From Stenotrophomonas lactitubi (GTDB lineage: Bacteria; Pseudomonadota; Gammaproteobacteria; Xanthomonadales; Xanthomonadaceae): a DNA stretch of 64,000 nt. Under the pieces are notes generated by a model that was not told the origin of the DNA, made no database searches, and saw only the letters and a program-made list of their open reading frames with translations. Both the position numbers and the translations under genes were made by a program. Numbering within the stretch: the first letter of the stretch is position 1; each line of letters begins with the position of its first letter. This document shows positions 20,014 through 30,089 of the stretch, piece by piece. The stretch spans positions 2,666,001 through 2,730,000 of the forward strand of contig NZ_PHQX01000001.1 in NCBI RefSeq assembly GCF_002803515.1, in the 5' to 3' direction.

Positions 20014-20863
20014 TGCCAGAACCGTACCGGTGCTGATGCATCATCACGTCAGCAACTCGCCCGGCATGATCACGGTGTCGCCGGAAAATTTCGAAAGCCA
20101 GATCGCCTGGCTGGCGCGCACCGGCTGGACTTCGTTGACGCTGGACCAGTACGCCGGCTTCCTGGCCGGCAAGCCGGTGCCGCGCAAGTCGATCGTGATC
20201 ACCTTCGATGATGGCTACCTGGACAACTGGGTCTACGCCCACCCGATCCTGCAGAAGTACGGCATGCACGCGGTGGTGTTCGTGGTGACCGGCTGGATGC
20301 ACGAGGGCCCGATGCGCCCGCATGCCGGCATCACCGGTGCCACGCTGCCGGAAACGCCCGAGCATCGCGCCTGCGAAGACCTGATCTACAAGCAGGGCCG
20401 CAGCGACGAAGTGATGATGCGTTGGAGCGAAGCACGTGCGGCCATCGAGGCCGGCACCTTCGAGATCCATTGCCATACCCACACCCACACGCGCTGGCTG
20501 CGCCGCCAGGACCTGGACCGCGCCCAGCGCCGTGCCGGTATCAGTGGCGACCTGTCGAAGGCCAGGGAAGTGCTGCTGGAGAAGCTGGGCGAGGTATCGG
20601 ACACGCTGTGCTGGCCGTACGGTGATTTCGACCAGGACTACATCGAAGTGGCGCGTGAGCAGGGGTTCCGCTACCTGCATACCACCCATCCGTTCGGACG
20701 CAACGTGATCGGCGGCGATCCCGAGCGCATCTACCGCTTCGCCATCCGCAACCGGCCGGCAAGCTGGCTGCGCAAGCGCATCGCGTGGAGCTACAACCCG
20801 CTGATCGCACCGCTGTTCAATGGCTTCAAGGCGCGGCAGAAGAAGATGGTGCCGGGACCGTGA
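20006..20863 (+). CDS. Polysaccharide deacetylase (NodB-like) family protein
   Basis: The 285-residue protein has the NodB-type motif TFDDGY at residues 66-71, whose first aspartate is the catalytic base and second a metal ligand. The metal histidines follow in EIHCHTHTHTRW. A later CWPYGDFDQDY completes the barrel. There is no clear signal peptide, so it may act in the cytoplasm on a lipid-linked sugar before export. The start overlaps the glycosyltransferase stop by 8 bases, suggesting the two act on the same glycan. The substrate is not known. Confidence 0.88.
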   Translation: MANARTVPVLMHHHVSNSPGMITVSPENFESQIAWLARTGWTSLTLDQYAGFLAGKPVPRKSIVITFDDGYLDNWVYAHPILQKYGMHAVVFVVTGWMHEGPMRPHAGITGATLPETPEHRACEDLIYKQGRSDEVMMRWSEARAAIEAGTFEIHCHTHTHTRWLRRQDLDRAQRRAGISGDLSKAREVLLEKLGEVSDTLCWPYGDFDQDYIEVAREQGFRYLHTTHPFGRNVIGGDPERIYRFAIRNRPASWLRKRIAWSYNPLIAPLFNGFKARQKKMVPGP

Positions 20864-20933
20864 CGGCGCTGCCAGCACTGGGTTGACACGGCTTCGGCAA
20901 GGAAGCTCCAACAGAGTGGAAGGACTACAGGAA

Positions 20934-21941
20934 ATGAACGTTCTGGTTACCGGCGGTGCGGGATTCATCGGCTCCCATACGTGCGTGGAACTGCAGCAGC
21001 AGGGCCATACGGTGGTCATCGTCGACTCGCTCTGCAACAGCGACGCCGGGGTGATCGATCGGATCGGCAGCATCACCGGCACCACACCGTTGTTCGTACA
21101 GGCCGACGTGCGCGACCGTGCGCGGATCACCGCGGTGCTGCGCGAGCATTCGATCGATGCGGTGCTGCATTTTGCTGCGCTGAAGTCGGTTGGCGAATCG
21201 CGGCAGATGCCGCTGGACTACTTCGACAACAACATCAGCGGCACCCTTGCCCTGCTCGGCGCCATGCGCGATGCCGGCGTGGGCACGTTCGTGTTCAGCT
21301 CGTCTGCAACCGTGTACGGCGACCAAGACCATTGCCCGGTGGCCGAGACGGCCTCGACCTGCGCCATGACACCCTATGGCCGTTCAAAGCTGGTGGTGGA
21401 GCAGCTGCTGTCCGACCTGGTCAGTGCCGATGCAACGCTGCATGCGGCAACGCTGCGCTACTTCAACCCGGTGGGTGCGCATTCAAGCGCTCTGATCGGC
21501 GAGCTGCCGCACGGAACCCCCAGCAACCTGATGCCCTACATCGCCCAGGTCGCTGCCGGCCTGCTGCCCGAAGTGCAGGTATTCGGCGATGACTACCCGA
21601 CCTGCGACGGGACCGGCGTACGCGACTACATCCATGTGGAAGACGTGGCGCGGGCCCACGTGCTGGCGCTGCAGTACCTGCGCGACAAGCGCCGCAGCAT
21701 CACCCTGAACCTGGGCACCGGGCAGGGCCACAGCGTGCTGGAACTGATCAAGGCCTTCGAGCAGACCATCGGCCGGCCGATTCCGTTCCGGATCACCGGT
21801 CGCCGCACCGGCGACATCGCGGTGAGCTTTGCCGACCCGTCCCTTGCCCTGCGCGAGCTGGGCTGGACCGCGCGCCATGGCCTGGCGGACATGTGCCGCG
21901 ACACCTGGAAATGGCAGACGGCGATGCCGCGCAGCGCCTGA
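20934..21941 (+). CDS. galE: UDP-glucose 4-epimerase
   Basis: GalE interconverts UDP-glucose and UDP-galactose. The 335-residue protein has the NAD motif GGAGFIGSH near the N-terminus and the SDR catalytic pair Tyr148 and Lys152 in TPYGRSK, with SSSATVYG before it. I chose the ATG at 20934, preceded by ACAGGAA; an earlier in-frame ATG would start inside the deacetylase gene. It lies 70 bases after the deacetylase gene and probably supplies a UDP-sugar to the same glycan. UDP-GlcNAc epimerase activity cannot be excluded. Confidence 0.93.
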   Translation: MNVLVTGGAGFIGSHTCVELQQQGHTVVIVDSLCNSDAGVIDRIGSITGTTPLFVQADVRDRARITAVLREHSIDAVLHFAALKSVGESRQMPLDYFDNNISGTLALLGAMRDAGVGTFVFSSSATVYGDQDHCPVAETASTCAMTPYGRSKLVVEQLLSDLVSADATLHAATLRYFNPVGAHSSALIGELPHGTPSNLMPYIAQVAAGLLPEVQVFGDDYPTCDGTGVRDYIHVEDVARAHVLALQYLRDKRRSITLNLGTGQGHSVLELIKAFEQTIGRPIPFRITGRRTGDIAVSFADPSLALRELGWTARHGLADMCRDTWKWQTAMPRSA

Positions 21942-21962
21942 TACCTTGCTTGCGCCAGACAG

Positions 21963-21990
21963 CAACATGGCCGCACAGGCGGCCATGTTG
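21963..21990. terminator. Bidirectional hairpin between galE and glmM
   Basis: A perfect 12-bp stem (CAACATGGCCGC / GCGGCCATGTTG) with an ACAG loop lies between the convergent galE and glmM genes. The stem ends in runs of A/T on neither side, so termination would rely on the long stem. Confidence 0.75.
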
Positions 21991-22013
21991 TCGGTTCGAT
22001 CCAGCGACAGGGC

Positions 22014-23377
22014 TCAGGTCGCAGCCGCTGTCCTGACCGCCGCCGAAAGCCGATCCAGGGTGTCCTGCATCAACGTCGCGTCATCGGCCTCGACCGTGAC
22101 CCGCACCACCGGCTCGGTGCCGGAGGGACGCAGGAAGGCACGCCCGCGACCGGATACCGCCTGCTGCGCTTCGGTCAGCGCAGCCTGCACGCTCTCGGCC
22201 TGCACGGTGGCCTTGGCCGAGACATCGCCGAGGCGCACGTTGACCGTCTTCTGCGGCACCTTGGACAACGGCTGCAGCGCTTCGCGCAGGTTCTTTCCCT
22301 GCTGCTTCAGCGCCACCAGCACCTGCAGGGCACTGACGATGCCGTCACCGGTGGTGGCCCGGTCCAGGCACAGCAGATGGCCGGACGCTTCGCCGCCGAG
22401 CACGCCGCCCCCCTCCACCAGCGCCTGATGCACGTAGCGGTCGCCGACGTTGCTGCGCTGGAACGGAATCTGCAGTTCGGCCAAGGCCTTTTCCAGACCG
22501 AAGTTGCTCATCAAGGTGCCGACCACCGGCCCGCGCAGACGACCTTCGGCCTGCCACGCGCGCGCCAGGATGTACACCAGGTCATCGCCGTCGACCGGGT
22601 TGCCGCGGTCATCGGCCATCAACACCCGGTCACCATCACCGTCGAAGGCGATGCCCAGGTCGGCGCGGGTCTCACGCACCTTGGCAGCGAGGTTGTCGAT
22701 GTGGGTCGAACCGACGCCGTCGTTGATGTTGACGCCATTGGGTTCGGCACCGATGCCGATGACCTCCGCCCCCAGTTCGCGGAACAGCAGCGGCGCGATC
22801 TGGTAGGTGGCGCCATGCGCGCAGTCGAGTACCAGGCGCACGCCGCGAAGATCGAACGAGCGCGGCACGCTGGACTTGCAGAACTCGATGTAACGGCCGA
22901 CGGCCTCGCGTGCACGCGAGGCCTTGCCGAGCTTCTCCGAAACGGCCGTGGTGAACGGCACGTCCAGTGCAGCTTCCAGCGCCAGCTCGGTGGCATCGTC
23001 GAGCTTCTCGCCCTGGGCGGAGAAGAACTTGATGCCGTTGTCGTAGTGCGGATTGTGCGACGCGCTGATGACGATGCCCGCATCCACGCCGAGGGTGCGG
23101 GTGAGGAAGGCAACGGCCGGGGTCGGCATCGGGCCGAGCAGCTGCACGTCAGCACCCGCAGCGACCAGCCCGGCTTCCAGCGCGGCTTCGAACATGTAGC
23201 CGGAGATCCGCGTGTCCTTGCCGATCACCACGATCGGACGGCGCCCATCCTGGCCACGCTGGGCGACCAGCACGCGGCCCAGGGCGTTGCCCAGGCGCAG
23301 CACGAAATCAGCCGAGATCGCGCCTTGGCCGACCCGACCACGGATGCCGTCGGTACCGAAGTACTTGCGGCTCCCCA

Positions 23378-23378
<1 letters not shown>
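22014..23378 (-). CDS. glmM: Phosphoglucosamine mutase
   Basis: GlmM converts glucosamine 6-phosphate to glucosamine 1-phosphate for peptidoglycan and LPS. The 454-residue protein has FGTDGIRG near the N-terminus, the phosphoserine loop ISASHNP (Ser107), the Mg loop [10 protein letters not shown] and the C-terminal phosphate loop [12 protein letters not shown] chose the ATG at 23376-23378, with GGAGGAGG upstream; it overlaps the accD stop by one base (TGATG). A TTG one codon earlier is a less likely start. Confidence 0.97.
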
Positions 23379-24253
<875 letters not shown>

Positions 24254-24393
24254 GCGGGAGGACACTTCCGTTCAGGGCGGCCCGGGGGCCGCAAAGGCGG
24301 ACAGTCTAGCTCCGCTTTCCCTGCCCGTGCACCCCCTGCCCGGCCTTGGCCCCGATGGAAAAAACCATGCTGGGACGTACGTTTAGGTGTTGG

Positions 24394-24467
24394 GTAGTGC
24401 CGGCCGCTGGCCGGCAGCGCTTGCACGCGGGCGGGTACGGAGGGTGCCGGCCAGCGGCCGGCACTAC
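24394..24467. repeat. SMAG repeats, inverted pair
   Basis: Two GTAG-headed copies face each other: GTAG-TGCCGGCCGCTGGCCGGCA on the plus strand (24394-24416) and its inverse ending CACTAC (24444-24467). The pair fills most of the 216-base gap between trpA and accD and ends 2 bases before the trpA stop codon, where it may serve as a transcript 3' structure. Confidence 0.85.
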
Positions 24468-24469
24468 CG

Positions 24470-25279
24470 TTACGCGTCGAGCGCCTGCCGCAGCGGGGCC
24501 AGGAACGCAGCGGCGCGCTGCGCTGCATCCTCGGCAGTAGCCGCTTCGGCCAGCACCGCCACCAGCGCGCTGCCGACAACCACGCCATCGGCCTGGCGGG
24601 CCATGGCCGCCGCACTGGCTGCGTCCTTGATGCCGAACCCAGCCACCACCGGCACGCTGGCCTTGGCCCGCAGCGCCTGCAGACGTGCACTGGCCGCGTC
24701 GCTGTCCAGTCGTTCGGAGGCGCCGGTGACACCGGCAAAGCTGACGTAGTAGAGATAGCCGCGGGCCAGCGCCAGCAGCTTGTCGGCGCGCGCCTCGCTG
24801 GTGGTCGGCGATGCGAGCAGAACCAGCGCCAGACCCGCAGCGTCGAAGGCCTGCTGGGCTTCGCCGGCTTCTTCCGGTGGCAGGTCGACCAGCAGCACGC
24901 CGTCCACGCCAGCGGCCACCGCCGCGTTGGCGAACGCCACGTAACCGTGGATCTCCACCGGGTTGAGATAGCCCATCAGCACTACTGGCGTCTGCACATC
25001 CTGCTCACGGAACTGCGCCACCGCCTGCAGCACATAGCGGGTGCCTGCGCCGCGGCCCAGCGCGCGCTCGGAGCTGCGCTGGATGGTCGGGCCATCGGCC
25101 ATCGGATCGGAGAACGGCACGCCCAGTTCGATCACATCGGCACCGGCCCCGACCAGCGCGTGCATGACCGGCACCGTGGCTTCCAGGGACGGATCACCGG
25201 CGGTGATGAAGGGGATCAGGGCCTTGCGCTGCTGCTGGCGCAGGCGCAGGAAACAGGCATCGAGTCGGGATACGGACAT
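24470..25279 (-). CDS. trpA: Tryptophan synthase alpha chain
   Basis: TrpA cleaves indole-3-glycerol phosphate and channels indole to TrpB. The 269-residue protein starts MSVSRLDACF at 25279, one base after the stop of the lipoprotein gene. It has the catalytic Glu in VIELGVPFSDP and the catalytic Asp in MADGP. PFITAGDP and the phosphate loop region VVAGFGIKD are present. It is separated from trpB by an unrelated lipoprotein gene but remains in the same transcription unit. Confidence 0.97.
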   Translation of the reverse strand: MSVSRLDACFLRLRQQQRKALIPFITAGDPSLEATVPVMHALVGAGADVIELGVPFSDPMADGPTIQRSSERALGRGAGTRYVLQAVAQFREQDVQTPVVLMGYLNPVEIHGYVAFANAAVAAGVDGVLLVDLPPEEAGEAQQAFDAAGLALVLLASPTTSEARADKLLALARGYLYYVSFAGVTGASERLDSDAASARLQALRAKASVPVVAGFGIKDAASAAAMARQADGVVVGSALVAVLAEAATAEDAAQRAAAFLAPLRQALDA

Positions 25280-25280
25280 T

Positions 25281-25945
25281 TCAGGCACACCCTTCAATCA
25301 GTTCAATCGCTTCACTGGTTCCCCAGTACATCTGGGTAACCTTCCCTTCAAACAGTTCCAGGCGGATGCCCAGGTCGGAACCCGGGTCCTGCCAGGTGAG
25401 GTATTCCCCCTGGTCGTCCAGATAGGCATGCGGCTCGGAAACCGGCGCGCCGGGGAACTGCGCCAGCGCCTGTGCGCGGGTCATGCCGATGCGCAGGCCG
25501 TACGGGCCAGGCTGGGCGACTGGTGTTTCGGCATCCTCATCCTGATCCAGGTCGAAGCGGACGATGCGTCCATCGTCGACCATCATCGAAACGCCCGGCG
25601 GCAGCCCTTTGCCGGTGAAGTACTCGCAGGTCTCGATCGCGCCCTGCGACTCCCACGAGCCGAGGTGCTTGACGTCGCTCATGTGCTGGCCAACCAGCAC
25701 GTCGCCGGCGTGGTCCAGCGCCACCGAAGCCACTGCCGGTGCGTCACCGTTGCTCGTGCCTTCCGCGGACGGCGGATCGACGATGGGCGTGCGCGCCATC
25801 GGGTCAAGATCATCGTTGGCGGCCGGCTGCTGCACAGGCTGCGTAGTGGCTTTGGCAGCCGGCGCAAGCACCGGTGGTTCCGGTGGCTGACACGCGGCCA
25901 AACCGAACGCCAGCAGCAGTGCGCTGCTCCTGCGAAGCAGCGCGC

Positions 25946-25949
<4 letters not shown>
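25281..25949 (-). CDS. Hypothetical lipoprotein between trpB and trpA
   Basis: I do not recognise this protein. With the GTG at 25947-25949 it has 222 residues and overlaps the trpB stop by four bases (GTGA). It begins with a lipoprotein signal: basic SALLRRS, hydrophobic SALLLAFG and the lipobox LAAC at residue 20. A Pro/Ala/Thr-rich linker of about 60 residues follows, then a soluble domain that contains [16 protein letters not shown], a pattern seen in many small periplasmic lipoproteins. It is probably anchored to a membrane and faces the periplasm. A role in tryptophan metabolism is not obvious; it may simply share the operon. Confidence 0.7.
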
Positions 25950-27163
<1,214 letters not shown>

Positions 27164-27223
27164 GGAGACGACCGGTCGTTCAGACAGGTGGATACTCTAG
27201 CGCACGGATTGTGTCCGGAAAAT

Positions 27224-27243
27224 GGATATTATCTGGCATATCC
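27224..27243. promoter_or_regulatory. Candidate operator between trpB and the LysR gene
   Basis: A perfect inverted repeat GGATAT-N8-ATATCC lies in the 96-base divergent region, 16 bases from the regulator ATG and about 60 from the trpB ATG. It is AT-rich against a GC-rich background. It does not fit the strict T-N11-A LysR rule, so binding is an inference from position and symmetry. Confidence 0.45.
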
Positions 27244-27259
27244 CGTCAGGAAATCTCAC

Positions 27260-28147
27260 ATGAGCACGTCACTGCTGCCGCCGCTGAATGCCCTGCGGGC
27301 ATTCGAGGCCACCGCACGCCTGGGCGGCGTTGGCCGCGCTGCACAGGCCCTGCATGTGACCCATGGCGCGATCAGCCGCCAGCTGAAGCTGCTGGAAGAC
27401 CATCTGGGCCTGGCCCTGTTCCAGCGTGCAGGCCGCGGCCTGCGCCTCACCGCCGCCGGCACCCGCCTGCAGGAAGCCTGCAGCGATGCCTTCAGCGGGA
27501 TCGAGGACTGCGTGCGCGCATTGCAGCGGCCAGCGGCTTCGCCGGCGCTGGTGCTGGGGTGCAGCGGCAGCGTGCTGGCGCGCTGGATGATTCCGCGGCT
27601 GCCGGCCCTGCAGGCGGCCCTGCCCGGCGTGCACCTGCAGTGGTCGGCCCTGGATGGCAGCTTCACCGAGACGCAGGCCACTCTGGATGCGGTGCTGCTG
27701 CTGGCGCAGGGGCCGTGGCCGCGCGGCTGGCAGGTACGCGAATTGGCACCGGAACGGGTGGGCGTGGTGGTGGCGCCCTCGCACCCGGCGGCGCATCGGC
27801 TGCGCCATGTACCGCCGTCGGCCCTGCTGCAGGAAACGCTGTTGCATACCAGTTCGCGGCCGCAGGCGTGGCCGGCGTGGGCGCAGGCACATGATCTGGA
27901 TCCAGGCCAGCTGCAACTGGGCACCGGCTTCGAACACCTGTACTACCTGCTGGAAGCGGCGGTGGCGGGACTGGGCCCGGCGATCGCGCCCGAGCCGCTG
28001 GTGGCAGAGGATCTGGCCGCGGGGCGGCTGCTGGCACCGTGGGGGTTTGCCGCGACCGGCGGATTCTGGGTGCTGGCGCGGCCGGACGGTCCTGTCGATG
28101 CGCGCGTGGACGCGCTGGCGGACTGGGTGGTTGGGCAGTTGCGTTGA
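27260..28147 (+). CDS. LysR-family regulator, TrpI-like
   Basis: The 295-residue protein starts MSTSLLPPLNALRAFEATAR. An N-terminal winged helix-turn-helix (FEATARLGGVGRAAQALHVT, then HGAISRQLKLLEDHLGLALF) precedes a LysR substrate-binding domain. The opening PPLNALRAFEA resembles GcvA/TrpI-type members. Its divergent position beside trpBA mirrors Pseudomonas trpI, which activates trpBA with indoleglycerol phosphate. The role is inferred from that arrangement; the effector is not shown by the sequence. Confidence 0.8.
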   Translation: MSTSLLPPLNALRAFEATARLGGVGRAAQALHVTHGAISRQLKLLEDHLGLALFQRAGRGLRLTAAGTRLQEACSDAFSGIEDCVRALQRPAASPALVLGCSGSVLARWMIPRLPALQAALPGVHLQWSALDGSFTETQATLDAVLLLAQGPWPRGWQVRELAPERVGVVVAPSHPAAHRLRHVPPSALLQETLLHTSSRPQAWPAWAQAHDLDPGQLQLGTGFEHLYYLLEAAVAGLGPAIAPEPLVAEDLAAGRLLAPWGFAATGGFWVLARPDGPVDARVDALADWVVGQLR

Positions 28148-28155
28148 GTGCGAAG

Positions 28156-28178
28156 GCCGAGCGCGGGCTCGGCTCTAC
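28156..28178 (-). repeat. SMAG repeat, single copy
   Basis: On the minus strand GTAGAGCCGAGC-CCGC-GCTCGGC has the GTAG head and palindrome of SMAG. It lies just after the LysR stop codon in the convergent gap with telA. Confidence 0.8.
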
Positions 28179-28191
28179 AGAAGGACCAACC

Positions 28192-28220
28192 GGCAGCGAT
28201 CGAGCACGCTCGATGCTGCC
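28192..28220. terminator. Hairpin between the LysR gene and telA
   Basis: GGCAGC(G)ATCGAGC pairs with GCTCGATGCTGCC, a 13-bp stem with one bulge and a very short loop, between two convergent genes. No T-run follows, so it is a weak terminator or another repeat. Confidence 0.5.
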
Positions 28221-28228
28221 AAGCGCTA

Positions 28229-29338
28229 TCAAGGTGCCGTCGGCGCCGCCAGGCGTTGCTGCAGATCCTCGCGCAGGCGCGACAACTCGACTTCGGCCTG
28301 CTGACGCTGCTGCATGCCCTCGCGATGGATGCTGCGCACCTCTTCGACCGTGGCGATCAGCTGATCGTGCACATGCCGCAACGTGGCCACGTCGATCACG
28401 CCGCGCTGGTTGCTGCGTGCAGTGTCCACCGAAGCCTGGCGCATCAGGTCTGCATTGCGTCGCATCAGCTCGTTGGTCGCATCATCGATCGCATTGGCCA
28501 GTTCGGCCGCGTTCTTCTGCTCGCCCAGCGACAACTGGATCGCGAACTGGCGCTTCCACGATGGGATGGTGATGTCGCGGACGGTGTTGAACTTCTCGAT
28601 CAGCTGCAGCGCATTGGCCTGGATCAGGCGGATCATCGGCAACGACTGGTCAGCCGCGTGCTGCATCAGCTGCAGGTCGGAGACGCGCTTCTCGATCAGG
28701 CGGATCGCATTGTCGATCTCGCTCTGACGGATGCGCTGCTGCGGGTCTTCACTGCCCTGCCCCAGCAATTGCTCGGACTGCAGCTGGGTCAGGCGTTGCT
28801 TGCCGGCGGCGGCATACAGGCCCAGGGCGTGACGTTCCTCGCGGACGATGTCATGCATGCGGTCGAAATCGGTCACCCGCTTGCCCATCAGTGCCTGCTG
28901 CGCGCCGACGTCGCCGAGCAGCTGTTCGATCTGCGAATTGGTATCGCTGAACTTCTGCACCAGTTCGCCCTTGGAGGAGCGCAGGCGATCGATCAGGCCA
29001 CCGATCAGCGGCACCTTCGAGCGTTGGGAAAAACCATCCAGCTTGAGCTCGCGCGCGATGCGTACCACTTCGCCGAGCTTCTCGCCGTTGGCGTCGAGGT
29101 CACGATTGCGCACCTGGTCCAGCAACTGGCTGGAGAAGGCCGTCGTCCGTGCGGCGGCTTCACGGCCGAACACCTGCAGGTTGCCTGGGCGCAGATCTTC
29201 CAGCTCGCGGCCGATTTCGGCGATGCGCGGCAGGTCGTCGCGGACCAGGCCGAGGGCCTTCAACGTGCTGTCATCAAGTTCCGGAGCAGGCGTGGTGGCG
29301 GGCACGAGCGTGCCGGAGTTCTGGCTGTCCTGGGTCAT
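28229..29338 (-). CDS. TelA family toxic-anion resistance protein
   Basis: The protein of 369 residues starts MTQDSQNSGTLVP at 29338; the frame stays open upstream but is not conserved. It is all-helical, with DANGEKLGEVVRIARELKL, SKGELVQKFSDTNSQIEQLL and RDITIPSWKRQFAIQLSLGEQK, the pattern of the TelA/KlaA family linked to tellurite and other stress resistance. The biochemical function of TelA is unknown. It is the last gene of a five-gene minus-strand block with flotillin and a giant ATPase, 43 bases after the coiled-coil gene. Confidence 0.9.
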   Translation of the reverse strand: MTQDSQNSGTLVPATTPAPELDDSTLKALGLVRDDLPRIAEIGRELEDLRPGNLQVFGREAAARTTAFSSQLLDQVRNRDLDANGEKLGEVVRIARELKLDGFSQRSKVPLIGGLIDRLRSSKGELVQKFSDTNSQIEQLLGDVGAQQALMGKRVTDFDRMHDIVREERHALGLYAAAGKQRLTQLQSEQLLGQGSEDPQQRIRQSEIDNAIRLIEKRVSDLQLMQHAADQSLPMIRLIQANALQLIEKFNTVRDITIPSWKRQFAIQLSLGEQKNAAELANAIDDATNELMRRNADLMRQASVDTARSNQRGVIDVATLRHVHDQLIATVEEVRSIHREGMQQRQQAEVELSRLREDLQQRLAAPTAP

Positions 29339-29381
29339 CGGGCAGTGTCCTTGCGGTGGATATGCGGCAGCGGCGGCCGGC

Positions 29382-30089
29382 TCAGGGCAGTCTAGCCTGA
29401 GCAGCGGCCACTTCGTCGTCGATCTGGGCCTGCAGCGTGGCTGCCTGCGCGGCCTGCGCAGCCTGGGCCTGTGCCTGGCCAGCCAGCGCGGCTTGGCGCC
29501 AGGCCGGCAGCAGGACATCGTGGATGCGGACGAAGCGCTGCAGCAGGGCTTCGTCCTGCTCCTGCAGCAGCTGCCATTGCCCGCTTTCGATGCGCCGCAG
29601 CGTGGCCAGCCGCTGCAGGTGGTCCACACGCGGCGCCAGCGCGGCCTGCGCAGCGCCTTCCAGGCTCGCCAACTGCGCGGCGCCGAACGTGGCCCAGGCC
29701 TCCAACGCGGCGGCAGCCGCGTCGTTGTCGATGATGGTCTGGGCACGCTGCTGCACACGCTGGGCGAGACCCTGTGCCTGCTCGCGTGCCTGCAGCACCA
29801 GCACGCCCAGCTGCGCCTGCAGCTCCTGCGCCTGCGCTTGGCGTGCAACGTCGCGGCCGAGCAGGCGCCCCCACCAGCTCTCCTGCCGCCGCAGGCGCGC
29901 AGGATCACTGGCCTGCAGGGCCAAGGCGATCCGCGCCAGCGCAGCCACCAGTCCTTCGCCGCCCGCGTCGGCCTGCAACGGTGCCGGCTCGGCCAGTACC
30001 TGCAGCAAGGGGCTGCCGTACACGGCCAGCGCGGCCACATCGACGCGCGCAGGAAGCGTGGGTTCGGGCAGGGAGCGCACGCAGGTCAC
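29382..30089 (-). CDS. Unrecognised Ala/Gln-rich coiled-coil protein
   Basis: I do not recognise this 235-residue protein. It starts with the GTG at 30087-30089, which overlaps the stop of the ATPase gene by four bases (GTGA). After a short N-terminal region it is almost wholly helical and rich in Ala, Gln, Leu and Arg, with heptad-like stretches (residues about 85-125 and 150-230) and a Gln/Ala tail. There is no signal peptide or membrane helix. Its fixed position between the ATPase and TelA suggests an adaptor that joins the two, which is inference. Confidence 0.7.
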   Translation of the reverse strand: MTCVRSLPEPTLPARVDVAALAVYGSPLLQVLAEPAPLQADAGGEGLVAALARIALALQASDPARLRRQESWWGRLLGRDVARQAQAQELQAQLGVLVLQAREQAQGLAQRVQQRAQTIIDNDAAAAALEAWATFGAAQLASLEGAAQAALAPRVDHLQRLATLRRIESGQWQLLQEQDEALLQRFVRIHDVLLPAWRQAALAGQAQAQAAQAAQAATLQAQIDDEVAAAQARLP

